Of a stretch of DNA of 64,000 nucleotides, positions 56,634-64,000 are shown in pieces. Numbering within the stretch: the stretch's first letter is position 1; each line of letters begins with the position of its first letter. The position numbers and the translations under genes were made by a program. This stretch comes from Pseudomonadota bacterium (GTDB lineage: Bacteria > Desulfobacterota > Desulfarculia > Desulfarculales > Desulfarculaceae): NCBI GenBank assembly GCA_018896025.1, contig JAHIND010000003.1, positions 109,958-173,957 of the forward strand, read 5' to 3'. The notes under the pieces are model-generated. The model searched no databases. It was not told the DNA's origin and was given only the letters and a program-made list of their open reading frames with translations.

Positions 56634-59600
56634 TTAGACCGCTTCTGCCTTTAGCGCCGCCTTCTCATCTTTGCGCTGTTTGCGGCGGGCCATCCATCCC
56701 TCCAGAAGATCCCACATCACCGGCACCACCACTAGGGTCAGGAAGGTGGCGGTGCACAGACCGGTGACAAAGGTACTGGCCATGGTGCCCCACACTAGGC
56801 TGTACTCCGGGAAGCCCACGGCCATGGGCAACAGGCCCAGAGTGGTGGTCACCGTGGTCAGGAGGATGGGCCTCAGGCGGATGTTAACCGCCTGCAGCAA
56901 CGCCTGGCGTCGCTCCAGCCCGGAGCGCAGGCGTCGGTTGAGGAAGTCGATCAAGACCAGGGCGTCGTTGACCACCACTCCCGCGACGCCCACCGTGGCT
57001 ATGAAGGAGTTCACCGTGAACAGGGTCTGGGTGAGGAACTTGCCGTAGATAACCCCGATGAGGGCGAAGCTCACCGCGCTCAAGATGATCACCGGCTGGA
57101 GGTAGCTCTTGAACTGGGTGGCCAGGATCACGTAGATCAAGAGCAGGGCGATGCCGAAGGCGTAAATCAGCGATTGGAAGGACCGGCGGGTGGACTCGAA
57201 CTCACCGGCAAAGGCCAGGGTGGCTCCTGGGTAGTCGGAGGCGATTTTCTGGTAACGGCGGCGCAGATCCTCCACCACAGCCGGAGTGGACAGCGGCCCG
57301 CCGGGGCGCAGGTTGCCGGTGATGGTGATGGCCCGCTGGCCCTGGAAGCGGTTGAGCTGGCCCCGCTCCTGGTAGACCTTGGCCTGGGTGAGGTCGCCCA
57401 GACGCACCGGCCCGGAGGGATGCTCCAGCAGGGGGATGCTCAGGGCCTGCTCCGGGGTGGTCACATAGGCCGGATCCATCTTCACCTTGAGGTCCACGTC
57501 CTCGTCCACCAGGCGGTACTTGCCCACGTAGCGTCCGTTTAGCACCGCCGCGGCCAGGGCCACCACCTGGGCCGGGGTGGCCCCGTATTCGGCCGCCCGC
57601 TCGGGCACCACCCGGTAGCGGAACACCCGGCTGGGCTGGCCCAGGTTGTCGGCCACGTCCATGACCGAGGCCTTTAGCTGGGGATCGCTGGTGAGCAGGC
57701 GCTTCACCTCCCGGGACAGGGCGGCCACCGCCTCGGGGTTGGAGCCCACCACCCGCACGTTGATGTCCTTGCCCGCCGGGGGTGCGTCCTTTTCCGGCCG
57801 CACGGTCAGGCGCACCCCGCCGGTCTCCATCTCCTTGAGCTGCTCGCGCACCCAGGGCAGATGGCGCATGGGGTCGTTTTTCGGATTTTCGGCGAAACGG
57901 CGGTCGTCCTTGGCGGGCAGGGTCACCGCGATGTGCCCCAGGTTGGAGCCGAAAATCGGCTCGTAGTCCTCGGTGAGGTAGAACCCGGCCAGCCCCGCCG
58001 CGCTGCGGGCCATGCCCGGCCCCTGGTCCATGATCTTCTTGGAGATGCGCTTGATGATGCGGCTGGTTTCTTCGATGGGCGCGGTGATGGGCGCCTCCAC
58101 CTGCACGTAGTACAGGGAGTAGTCGTCCGGGAAAAACTTCACCTTGATGAGCTGGGCCACCCCGCTGGCGCTGATGCCCGCGATGGCCAGGGCGCTGAGA
58201 AACAGCCCCCCCACCAGCCACAGGGTGAGCCAGCGATGCTTCATCCCCCAGCCCAGCATGCGCATGACCCCCGCCCGGATGCGGCCCATCAGCCATCCCT
58301 CGCCGCTGAAGTCCAGGGAGCTTTCGTCGATGCGGCTCTTGACCTTCTTGGGCCCCCAGTCCTTAAAGTGCAGGGGCAGGATGAACAGGCACTCCGCCAC
58401 GCTGGCGGCCAGGGCGAAGGACACCGCCTTGGGGATCAGGGCGAAAAACTCGCCGGTGGAGCCGGTCATGATGAGCATGGGCATGAAGGCGGCCACGGTG
58501 GTGCTGGTGGCGCTTATCACCGGCCAGAACACCTCGCTGGTGCCGTTGATCACCGCCTGGTCCATGGGCTCGCCCTCTTGATAGTGGCGGTAGATGTTCT
58601 CCACCACCACGATGGCGTCGTCCACGATGATGCCGCTTACCAGTACGAAGCAGAACAGGGTGATCTCGTTCAAGGAGTTGCCGGTGACCCACATGAAAAA
58701 CATGGTGAGCAAAAAGGAGAAGGGTATGCCCACCGTGGTTATCAGGGCGTTCCTGAAGCCCATGAAATAGGCGATAACCGCGCAGACCAAGAGCACGCCC
58801 ACCAAGAGGTTGCGGCCCATGGTGGTCATGGCGTCGTCGATCTTCACCGTGGAGTCCTGGGTGAGCACCAGCCCCACCCCCTCCCGGGCCATGATGGGCT
58901 CGAAGGTCTTCACCACCTTCCGCACCTCGTCCACGATGCTGAGCGCGTTGCCGTCGCGGGTCTTGATCACCGCCAGGTTCACGCAGTCCTGGCCGTTTAC
59001 CGAGCTGAGCACGTAGGCGTCGCGGTAGTCCAGGCGGGCCTCGCTGGCCAGGTCGCTCAGGCGCACGAAGCTGCCGTCGGCGTCGGTGCGCACGATGGTG
59101 GCCAGCACCTGGGACCGGCTGCGGTAGCGCTCGTCGGCCTTGATGACGAACTCACCGCCGGGGGTGGTGAAGTCGCCCGCCGGGATGGAGATGCCCGCGT
59201 TGCCCAGGGCGGTCGCCGCCTGGTTGAAGGTGACGCCGTGGCGGCTGAGCTTGGCCGGGTCCAGCATCACATGGAACTCGCGGGTCAGCTCGCCCTGGAG
59301 CTTCACCTCCTTTACGCCGGGTATCTGGCGCAGGGCGATTTTCATCTGCTTGGCCATGAGGGTCAGCGCCCGGTTGGAGCGGTCCCCCACCAGGTTCACG
59401 CTCACCGCAGGCAACCAATCGTTCACGTCCAGGTCGTTGAAGACCGGCGGGTCCACCTCCGGCGGCAGCTCGGCCATGATGCCCAGCACCTTGAAGCGCA
59501 GGTCGTCATAGCCCCGCTGGTAGTCGGTGTCGTCGATGAACTTGACCACCACGCTGGAGCGCTGGCGGTAGCTGGAGCTGCGCACGAACTCCACGTTTTG

Positions 59601-59825
59601 CAAGTCGTCCAGGGCGTCTTCTATCTCGCGGGTGACCAGGGCCTCCACCTCTTGGGGGGAGGCGCCGGGATAGATGGTGTTGATGAACACCTTGCCCAGG
59701 CGCACGTTGGGATAGCGCTCCACCGGCATGCTCAGCAGAGCGAAGGCCCCGGCCACCATCAGGATGATGAACAGAAGATTGACCAGAACCGTTTCGGTCA
59801 AGGTGAAGCGGATTAGGCTCTTCAT
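56634..59825 (-). CDS. RND efflux pump inner-membrane transporter (AcrB/HAE1-like)
   Basis: 1063 aa, twelve TM topology with two large periplasmic loops. It starts MKSLIRFTLTETVLVNLLFIILMVAGAFALLSMPVERYP and has the proton-relay GIIVDDAIVVVENIYRH near residue 400. The second half shows ATQFKSYLQPVIILSAVSFALIGVIYGKF and GVVVNDALVLIDFLNRRLR, typical of HAE-type pumps. It exports hydrophobic compounds with the adaptor upstream; no outer-membrane channel gene is in this window. Confidence 0.93.
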   Translation of the reverse strand: MKSLIRFTLTETVLVNLLFIILMVAGAFALLSMPVERYPNVRLGKVFINTIYPGASPQEVEALVTREIEDALDDLQNVEFVRSSSYRQRSSVVVKFIDDTDYQRGYDDLRFKVLGIMAELPPEVDPPVFNDLDVNDWLPAVSVNLVGDRSNRALTLMAKQMKIALRQIPGVKEVKLQGELTREFHVMLDPAKLSRHGVTFNQAATALGNAGISIPAGDFTTPGGEFVIKADERYRSRSQVLATIVRTDADGSFVRLSDLASEARLDYRDAYVLSSVNGQDCVNLAVIKTRDGNALSIVDEVRKVVKTFEPIMAREGVGLVLTQDSTVKIDDAMTTMGRNLLVGVLLVCAVIAYFMGFRNALITTVGIPFSFLLTMFFMWVTGNSLNEITLFCFVLVSGIIVDDAIVVVENIYRHYQEGEPMDQAVINGTSEVFWPVISATSTTVAAFMPMLIMTGSTGEFFALIPKAVSFALAASVAECLFILPLHFKDWGPKKVKSRIDESSLDFSGEGWLMGRIRAGVMRMLGWGMKHRWLTLWLVGGLFLSALAIAGISASGVAQLIKVKFFPDDYSLYYVQVEAPITAPIEETSRIIKRISKKIMDQGPGMARSAAGLAGFYLTEDYEPIFGSNLGHIAVTLPAKDDRRFAENPKNDPMRHLPWVREQLKEMETGGVRLTVRPEKDAPPAGKDINVRVVGSNPEAVAALSREVKRLLTSDPQLKASVMDVADNLGQPSRVFRYRVVPERAAEYGATPAQVVALAAAVLNGRYVGKYRLVDEDVDLKVKMDPAYVTTPEQALSIPLLEHPSGPVRLGDLTQAKVYQERGQLNRFQGQRAITITGNLRPGGPLSTPAVVEDLRRRYQKIASDYPGATLAFAGEFESTRRSFQSLIYAFGIALLLIYVILATQFKSYLQPVIILSAVSFALIGVIYGKFLTQTLFTVNSFIATVGVAGVVVNDALVLIDFLNRRLRSGLERRQALLQAVNIRLRPILLTTVTTTLGLLPMAVGFPEYSLVWGTMASTFVTGLCTATFLTLVVVPVMWDLLEGWMARRKQRKDEKAALKAEAV

Positions 59826-59840
59826 GGCGGGGCTTCCAGC

Positions 59841-60860
59841 CTAACGGTTGAGGAGGAACTTCTGGCCGGGTTTGAGCTGGGGGGCGCTGACCCGGAGCGT
59901 TTCTCCGGGGCCGGGGCCCAACACCACCACGCGCAAGGACTTGCCGTCCTCGCGGGTGACCCAGTTTTCCTGATAGCGCTCGGTGACCGCCGCCGGGGGC
60001 AAGAGCACCGCGCCCGAGGGGTCCGGGGCGGTGAGGGTCAGCTCCACCCTGAGGCCGCCGCGCTTGTACTCCAGCTTCGGCCCCAGCTCCAGTTCCACGG
60101 CTATCTTGCGGGTGGCGGGGTCGAAGGCCGGGGACAGGCGCTCCAGCTTGGCCGGCACCTTCACTCCCAGATGGGGCAGGAGCACCATGATCCGGCCGGA
60201 CTGCCGGGCAAGGATGGCGAACTCGTCGGGGCTGAGCGCCAGGGGCACCAGCAGGGTGCGGAAGTCGCCCAGCAGGGCCACCTGGCCGCCCGCCGCCACC
60301 CAGGAGCCGGGCTCCACCTTGCGCTCGATCACCCGCCAGCCCGGCGGGGCCTTGATGACGTGGCGGGACAGACGCTCGGCAAGGATGGCGGCCTGGGTCT
60401 TCAACGCCTCCAACTGCAGGCGGGCCTGGGTAAGCTCCTCGTCCAGGCGGTCCAGCTTGGAGGGGGCCTCGGAGCCCCGCTTGACCAGGTTGCGGTAGCG
60501 CGCCGCGTCCTTGTCCAGGTAGGCCACCCGGCTGACCAGGCGCTTTTGCTCCACCTGGTTGGACTTGAGGTCCAGGCGGATGAAGGTGTCGTCCAACACC
60601 GCGAACACCCCATGGGGGCCGATGGTGTCGCCCAGGTCGTAGTTGACCTTTTGGCAGCGCCCGGCAACCTCGCTGACCAGGCTGAGCTTGGCCCGCGCCC
60701 GGGTGAAGCCGCTGAACACCAGGGGGCGGGTGGCGGGCAGGGCCACGGCGGTGCGCGCCCCATCCGAAGCCTTATCGGCGGCGGGAGGGGCCGCTACGGC
60801 GGGCAGGGCCAGGCACAGGCACAGCCACGAAAGCACAATAATCTGGCGCAAGGGGGGCAA
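59841..60860 (-). CDS. RND pump periplasmic adaptor (membrane fusion protein)
   Basis: 339 aa. Signal peptide (IIVLSWLCLCLALPAVAA); a lipoyl/biotinyl-like hairpin region (VFSGFTRARAKLSLVSEVAGRC, DTIGPHGVFAVLDDTFIRLDLKSNQVEQKRLVSRVAYLDKDAARYRNLVKRGS), coiled coil, and the second lipoyl half (VIKAPPGWRVIERKVEPGSWVAAGGQVALLGD). It couples the RND pump to an outer channel. 15 nt before the pump gene. Confidence 0.9.
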   Translation of the reverse strand: MPPLRQIIVLSWLCLCLALPAVAAPPAADKASDGARTAVALPATRPLVFSGFTRARAKLSLVSEVAGRCQKVNYDLGDTIGPHGVFAVLDDTFIRLDLKSNQVEQKRLVSRVAYLDKDAARYRNLVKRGSEAPSKLDRLDEELTQARLQLEALKTQAAILAERLSRHVIKAPPGWRVIERKVEPGSWVAAGGQVALLGDFRTLLVPLALSPDEFAILARQSGRIMVLLPHLGVKVPAKLERLSPAFDPATRKIAVELELGPKLEYKRGGLRVELTLTAPDPSGAVLLPPAAVTERYQENWVTREDGKSLRVVVLGPGPGETLRVSAPQLKPGQKFLLNR

Positions 60861-60936
60861 GGGAACCTCCCAGGCTGGAGTGAAAGTCCATATATCCCAC
60901 CGGCCATTGGGCCAGGGGGATTATAACCCAAGCGGC

Positions 60937-61368
60937 CTAGCCCATGGGCCAGAGCAAAAGGCCGGTGCCTTGGTCGAAGCCGCGTTCAAAGGGCTTGTCG
61001 GTTTGGTACTCAACCAGCATCGCCTCGCAGGCGAACACTTCGCTGCCCGGGGCCAGGTGGCCGCCCCAAAGCTGGCCACGCTCGTCGCCCAGGGAGATGT
61101 GGGCGTGCACAAAGGGACGCCCGTCCTTGAGGGAGATGTCGCCGATGAGGGAGACGATCTCCAGGGAGCGGTTCAGGTTGAGGTATTCGTATTCGCGGTT
61201 TTGCTGGTTGTAGAAACCCAGGACGGCCTTGGTGAGGGCGCCTATGGCCCGCACCTCGCCCGCGGTGATGTTCTGTTTGGCGCACAGATCGTTGAGGGTC
61301 TCCAGCAGGTCCGCCCCCTGGGGCAGGCGGCCCATGAGCCGCCGTCCGGCGGTTACTTCCCTAAGCAA
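60937..61368 (-). CDS. PPC domain (DUF296) protein
   Basis: 143 aa. The PPC/PCC fold shows as GRRLMGRLPQGADLLETLNDLCAKQNITAGEVRAIGALTKAVLGFYN, then SLIGDISLKDGRPFVHAHISLGDERGQLWGGHLAPGSEVFACEAML. In plants this domain sits with AT-hooks; bacterial members are stand-alone and their role is not established. The TTG at 61368 is preceded by AAAGGAGGAGG. An open frame to 61449 is rejected for the lack of such a site. Confidence 0.85.
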   Translation of the reverse strand: MLREVTAGRRLMGRLPQGADLLETLNDLCAKQNITAGEVRAIGALTKAVLGFYNQQNREYEYLNLNRSLEIVSLIGDISLKDGRPFVHAHISLGDERGQLWGGHLAPGSEVFACEAMLVEYQTDKPFERGFDQGTGLLLWPMG

Positions 61369-61489
61369 GGCCTCCTCCTTTCCAGCCGTTGATGGCGATC
61401 GGGGCAATGTACACCCTCCCACTGTATATATGTGGCTCCCGTCAAGCAAGGGTGGTGGACAACAAGCGGTGCATGGTCCACAATTCGAG

Positions 61490-61507
61490 AGGTCCGTTAA
61501 CGGACCT
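61490..61507. promoter_or_regulatory. Perfect 18-bp palindrome before the MFS gene
   Basis: AGGTCCGTTAACGGACCT is its own reverse complement and directly abuts the Shine-Dalgarno GGAGG (61508-61512). It is a candidate operator or an RNA hairpin that would mask the ribosome site. Confidence 0.6.
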
Positions 61508-61518
61508 GGAGGTTATTT

Positions 61519-62706
61519 ATGCGCGAGCAGCCCCTGTCGCCGGGGGCCTTTACCCAGAGGCTGGGGCCTCTGAGTTTCATCACCGGCATATTCCTGCTGA
61601 ACTTCATGGGCCGGGTGTCCCTGGCTCCCTTGATGCCCAACATCGAGGCCAACCTGGGGCTCAACCACGCCCAGGCCGGAGTGCTGTTCCTGTTCATGTC
61701 GGTGGGCTACTTCCTGGCCGTGTTCTCCTCGGGCATCGTCAGCCAGCGCCTCACCCACCGCCGGGTCATCCTGATCTCGGCCCTGTCGGTGGGGGTGATG
61801 CTGTGCCTGGCCCCCCTGGCCCGGAGCCTGTACTCCCTGGGCGCGGTGTGCCTGGGCCTGGGCCTGTCGGCCGGGCTCTACCTGCCCTCCGGGGTGGCCG
61901 CCCTCACCTCCTTCGTGCGCTCCCAGGACTGGGGCAAGGCCATGGCCTTGCACGAGATGGCCCCCAACGGGGGCATGATCCTGGCCCCGCTCATCGCCGA
62001 GCTGCTCTTGGAGGGGCTGACCTGGCGGGGCGTGCTGATCCTCATCGGCGGCCTGTCGCTGGTCCTGGGCCTGGCTTACGCCCGCCGGGGGCGGGGCGGC
62101 GAGGAGCCGGGCACCGCGCCCAGCCCCGCGGCCATGGCCGAGCTGCTGCGCCTGCCCGCGGTGTGGCTCATGGTGGTCTTTTTCGCCCTGGCCATCGGGG
62201 CCAGCCTGGGCATCTACACCATGTTGCCCCTGTACCTGGTGGCCGAAAAAGGCTTCGACCAGAGCTGGGCCAACCTGATGCTGGCCGCCTCCCGGGTGCC
62301 GGGGCTGGTCATGGCCTTTGGGGCGGGCTGGGCCCACGACCGTTTCGGGGCCCGGGCCAGTCTGGTGGCCATCTTCGCGGTCACCGGCCTGGCCACCCTG
62401 ACCCTGGGCCTGAGCAGCGGCTGGCTGCTGGTGGTGGCGGTGTTCGTGCAGCCCGCGGTGACGGTTTGTTTCTTCCCGGTGGGCTTCGCCGCCCTGTCCC
62501 TGGTGGCCCCGCCCCATCTGCGGGGGGTGGCGGTTTCCCTGGCCACTCCCCTGGCCTTCATCCTGGGCGCCGGGGTCCTGCCCGCCTTCCTGGGCTGGAT
62601 GGGCATGCACCACAGCTTCGGCACGGGCATCGCCATATTCGCCGGGGTGGTCTGGCTGGGAGGGGCCCTGGCCTTTGCCCTGCGCCCCTCGCCCAACGGC
62701 CATTAG
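61519..62706 (+). CDS. MFS transporter
   Basis: 395 aa with twelve predicted TMs (FITGIFLLNFMGRVSLAPLMPNIEANLGLN, VLFLFMSVGYFLAVFSSGIVSQRLTHRRVIL with the RxxHRR loop, and an equivalent C-terminal half). The conserved PxGxG-like GFAALSLV ... is not enough to fix a substrate. GGAGG precedes the ATG. 29 nt separate it from the M20 gene, so both may handle the same peptide or amino-acid derivative. Confidence 0.88.
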   Translation: MREQPLSPGAFTQRLGPLSFITGIFLLNFMGRVSLAPLMPNIEANLGLNHAQAGVLFLFMSVGYFLAVFSSGIVSQRLTHRRVILISALSVGVMLCLAPLARSLYSLGAVCLGLGLSAGLYLPSGVAALTSFVRSQDWGKAMALHEMAPNGGMILAPLIAELLLEGLTWRGVLILIGGLSLVLGLAYARRGRGGEEPGTAPSPAAMAELLRLPAVWLMVVFFALAIGASLGIYTMLPLYLVAEKGFDQSWANLMLAASRVPGLVMAFGAGWAHDRFGARASLVAIFAVTGLATLTLGLSSGWLLVVAVFVQPAVTVCFFPVGFAALSLVAPPHLRGVAVSLATPLAFILGAGVLPAFLGWMGMHHSFGTGIAIFAGVVWLGGALAFALRPSPNGH

Positions 62707-62735
62707 CCCCGCGCTTATCCATATGGAGCATTACC

Positions 62736-63866
62736 ATGACATCCCCCTTGCCTGATCCCGTCGAACTCACCTCGCGCCTCATCCAGATAGACACCAGCAA
62801 CCCTCCGGGCAACGAGGGGGCGGTGGCCGCCGTTCTGGCCCCCCTGCTGGAAAAGGCCGGGTACACCGTGGAGATGCACGACATGGCTCCCGGCCGCCCC
62901 AACCTGGTGGCCCGCATTTCCTGGGGGCCGGAGCCGCCTCTGCTCTTGACCGGCCACATGGACACCGTGACCGAAGGCGGCGAGCAGTGGGAGCGGGGCC
63001 CCTTCGGCGGCGAGGTGGCCCAGGGCCTGGTGCACGGCCGGGGAGCCAGCGACATGAAGAGCGGCCTGGCCGCGCTCACCGTGGCCGCCATGGCCCTGGC
63101 CCAGGAAAAGCCCACCAAGTCCGGTTTGGTCCTGGTGTTCACCGCCTCGGAGGAAAACGGCTGCCAGGGGGCCGAGCATTTGGTGCAAAACCCGGCGGTG
63201 CTGGGCGGGGCCGGGGCCATGCTGGTGGCCGAGCCCACGGCCAACCTGCCGGTGCTGGGCCACAAGGGGGCTCTGTGGCTGAGGGGCCATTGCGCCGGCA
63301 AGGCGGCCCACGGCTCCATGCCCGAGCTGGGCGACAACGCCATCTACAAGGCCGCCGCCGCGGTGAGCCAGCTGGCCGCCTACCAGTTCACCGCCCAGCC
63401 CCACCCGGTATTGGGCCGGGCCACCTTGAACGTGGGGACCATCAGCGGGGGCCGGGCCACCAACGTGGTGCCCGAAAAGGCCGAGTTCACCGTGGACCTG
63501 CGCCTGATCCCCGGCCTGGAACCCGACGAGGTGCAGGCCGAGCTGGGCCGCTTTTTGGGCGACGCGGTCAGCCTGGAGCGCATCGTGGGGGCGGGCGCCC
63601 TTTGGACCGAAGCGGAGCATCCCTGGATCGCCAGGGTGCTGGAAATCCTGGCCCAGCGCCGGGGCCAAAGCTTCGCCCCGGCCGGGGTGCCCTATTTCAC
63701 CGACGGCTCGGCCCTGAGCCGGGCCCTGGGCGGGGTGCCCTCGCTGCTGCTGGGCCCCGGCGAACCGGGCAAGGCCCACGTGGTCAACGAGTCCTGCCCG
63801 GTGGCCAACATCCAGCAGGCGGCGGCGGACTACCTGGCCATCGTCAAGGACTGGTGCGGCGCCTAG
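62736..63866 (+). CDS. M20 family metallo-hydrolase (ArgE/DapE/ACY1-like)
   Basis: 376 aa. The first metal-binding segment LLLTGHMDTVTEGGEQW has His at about residue 75 and Asp77; HGRGASDMKSGLAAL gives the bridging Asp; TASEENGCQGAEH gives the catalytic Glu pair; AEPTANL and HVVNESCPVANIQQAA complete the site, with a dimerisation domain between. It removes an acyl group or cleaves a dipeptide; the exact substrate is open. Start ATG 62736 with GGAG 7 nt upstream. Confidence 0.9.
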   Translation: MTSPLPDPVELTSRLIQIDTSNPPGNEGAVAAVLAPLLEKAGYTVEMHDMAPGRPNLVARISWGPEPPLLLTGHMDTVTEGGEQWERGPFGGEVAQGLVHGRGASDMKSGLAALTVAAMALAQEKPTKSGLVLVFTASEENGCQGAEHLVQNPAVLGGAGAMLVAEPTANLPVLGHKGALWLRGHCAGKAAHGSMPELGDNAIYKAAAAVSQLAAYQFTAQPHPVLGRATLNVGTISGGRATNVVPEKAEFTVDLRLIPGLEPDEVQAELGRFLGDAVSLERIVGAGALWTEAEHPWIARVLEILAQRRGQSFAPAGVPYFTDGSALSRALGGVPSLLLGPGEPGKAHVVNESCPVANIQQAAADYLAIVKDWCGA

Positions 63867-63867
63867 G

Positions 63868-64000
63868 TGTAGCTGCTAAAGAGGTTGTTCACAGGATTCC
63901 AGAAGTAGAGACTGGTGATTGCGACATCAACCGTCTTTGCTTTGGAGGTTCCCGTGAACAACCCACATCAGAATGCCAGGACCACGTTTTATAGTCGAGC
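63868..64000 (+). mobile_element. Left end of an IS481-like insertion element (cut by window edge)
   Basis: The sequence after the M20 stop looks unrelated to its surroundings, starts TGTAGCTGCTAAAG, and leads to a transposase start. It probably begins 1 nt after the stop codon. GGTTGTTCAC (63883-63892) is inverted at the transposase start (63954-63963). The right end lies outside the window. Confidence 0.6.
63954..64000 (+). CDS. IS481-family transposase, 5' fragment
   Basis: GTG start preceded by TTTGGAGG. The 15 visible codons read (M)NNPHQNARTTFYSR, a very close match to the N-terminus of IS481-type transposases, where the NARTT...SR segment opens an HTH. The rest is beyond the window. 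Confidence 0.65.
   Translation, partial: MNNPHQNARTTFYSR

Noticed and set aside
56222..56654. Short open frames in the repeat cluster
   Set aside because: They fall on repeats and palindromes, have no ribosome sites of note and no protein-like pattern.
61389..62735. Upstream extension of the M20 hydrolase
   Set aside because: It runs through the MFS gene in another frame; the MFS protein has clear transmembrane pattern and the M20 ATG has its own GGAG.
1..64000. CRISPR array or rRNA genes
   Set aside because: No regularly spaced repeats with unique spacers and no rRNA-like conserved segments were seen.

Overview
The window is GC-rich DNA from a Gram-negative anaerobe. It carries hgcAB, a tungsten/molybdenum-type aldehyde ferredoxin oxidoreductase, a TAXI-type TRAP transporter, a TonB energising operon and an RND pump. 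It also has many GTG and TTG starts with good Shine-Dalgarno sequences. Together these point to Desulfobacterota (former Deltaproteobacteria), possibly a relative of Desulfarculales. That placement is an inference from gene content, not a phylogeny.

Layout, 1-16.8 kb: a structured repeat at the left edge; pcnB and a long-chain acyl-CoA ligase (minus); an inositol-phosphatase family enzyme; a small Cys-rich protein; dinB. Then come a GT81-like glycosyltransferase, a 93-aa conserved-looking small protein, a degenerate asparagine-synthetase-like protein, an MBL hydrolase, a class III adenylate cyclase broken by one frameshift, and gshB overlapping an N-formylglutamate amidohydrolase. A minus-strand pair follows: a cNMP-binding protein and an NTT-like carrier with HEAT-like repeats.

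16.8-31.5 kb: a complete peptide-type ABC importer (solute-binding protein, two permeases, two ATPases) with a good sigma-70 promoter. Upstream lies a two-gene unit pairing a RimK-like ATP-grasp ligase with a protein that joins a cysteine-less B12-binding/radical-SAM-like region to a GNAT domain. Then come an acyl-CoA ligase with a TAXI-TRAP transporter, and a PAS-LuxR regulator. 31.6-36 kb is one giant hybrid histidine kinase (MASE1, six PAS, HisKA/HATPase, receiver).

36-44.5 kb is the redox/metal part: aldehyde:ferredoxin oxidoreductase, two MoaD/ThiS-type proteins, a ThiF/MoeB-type E1, a radical SAM-GNAT fusion, a MEDS-domain sensor and a PTP-like phytase. The mercury methylation pair hgcA-hgcB ends this part. 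A second copy of the structured repeat sits just downstream of hgcB inside a 255-bp segment bounded by a 21-bp inverted repeat.

44.5-64 kb: a SASA-type esterase; a structured leader with an intrinsic terminator in front of a DUF3450-TtpC-ExbB-ExbD-TonB-TPR operon; an MBL hydrolase; a sugar-type ABC importer; an SCP2 protein; a 0.4-kb cluster of intergenic repeats; an RND pump with its adaptor; a PPC-domain protein; an MFS transporter followed by an M20 hydrolase under a perfect 18-bp palindrome; and the 5' end of an IS481-like element at the right edge.

No rRNA, tRNA or CRISPR array was recognised. The clearest named biology is hgcAB. The less described candidates are the ATP-grasp/GNAT pair, the radical SAM-GNAT fusion beside MoaD/ThiF, the attenuator-like leader of the TonB operon, and the structured repeat.
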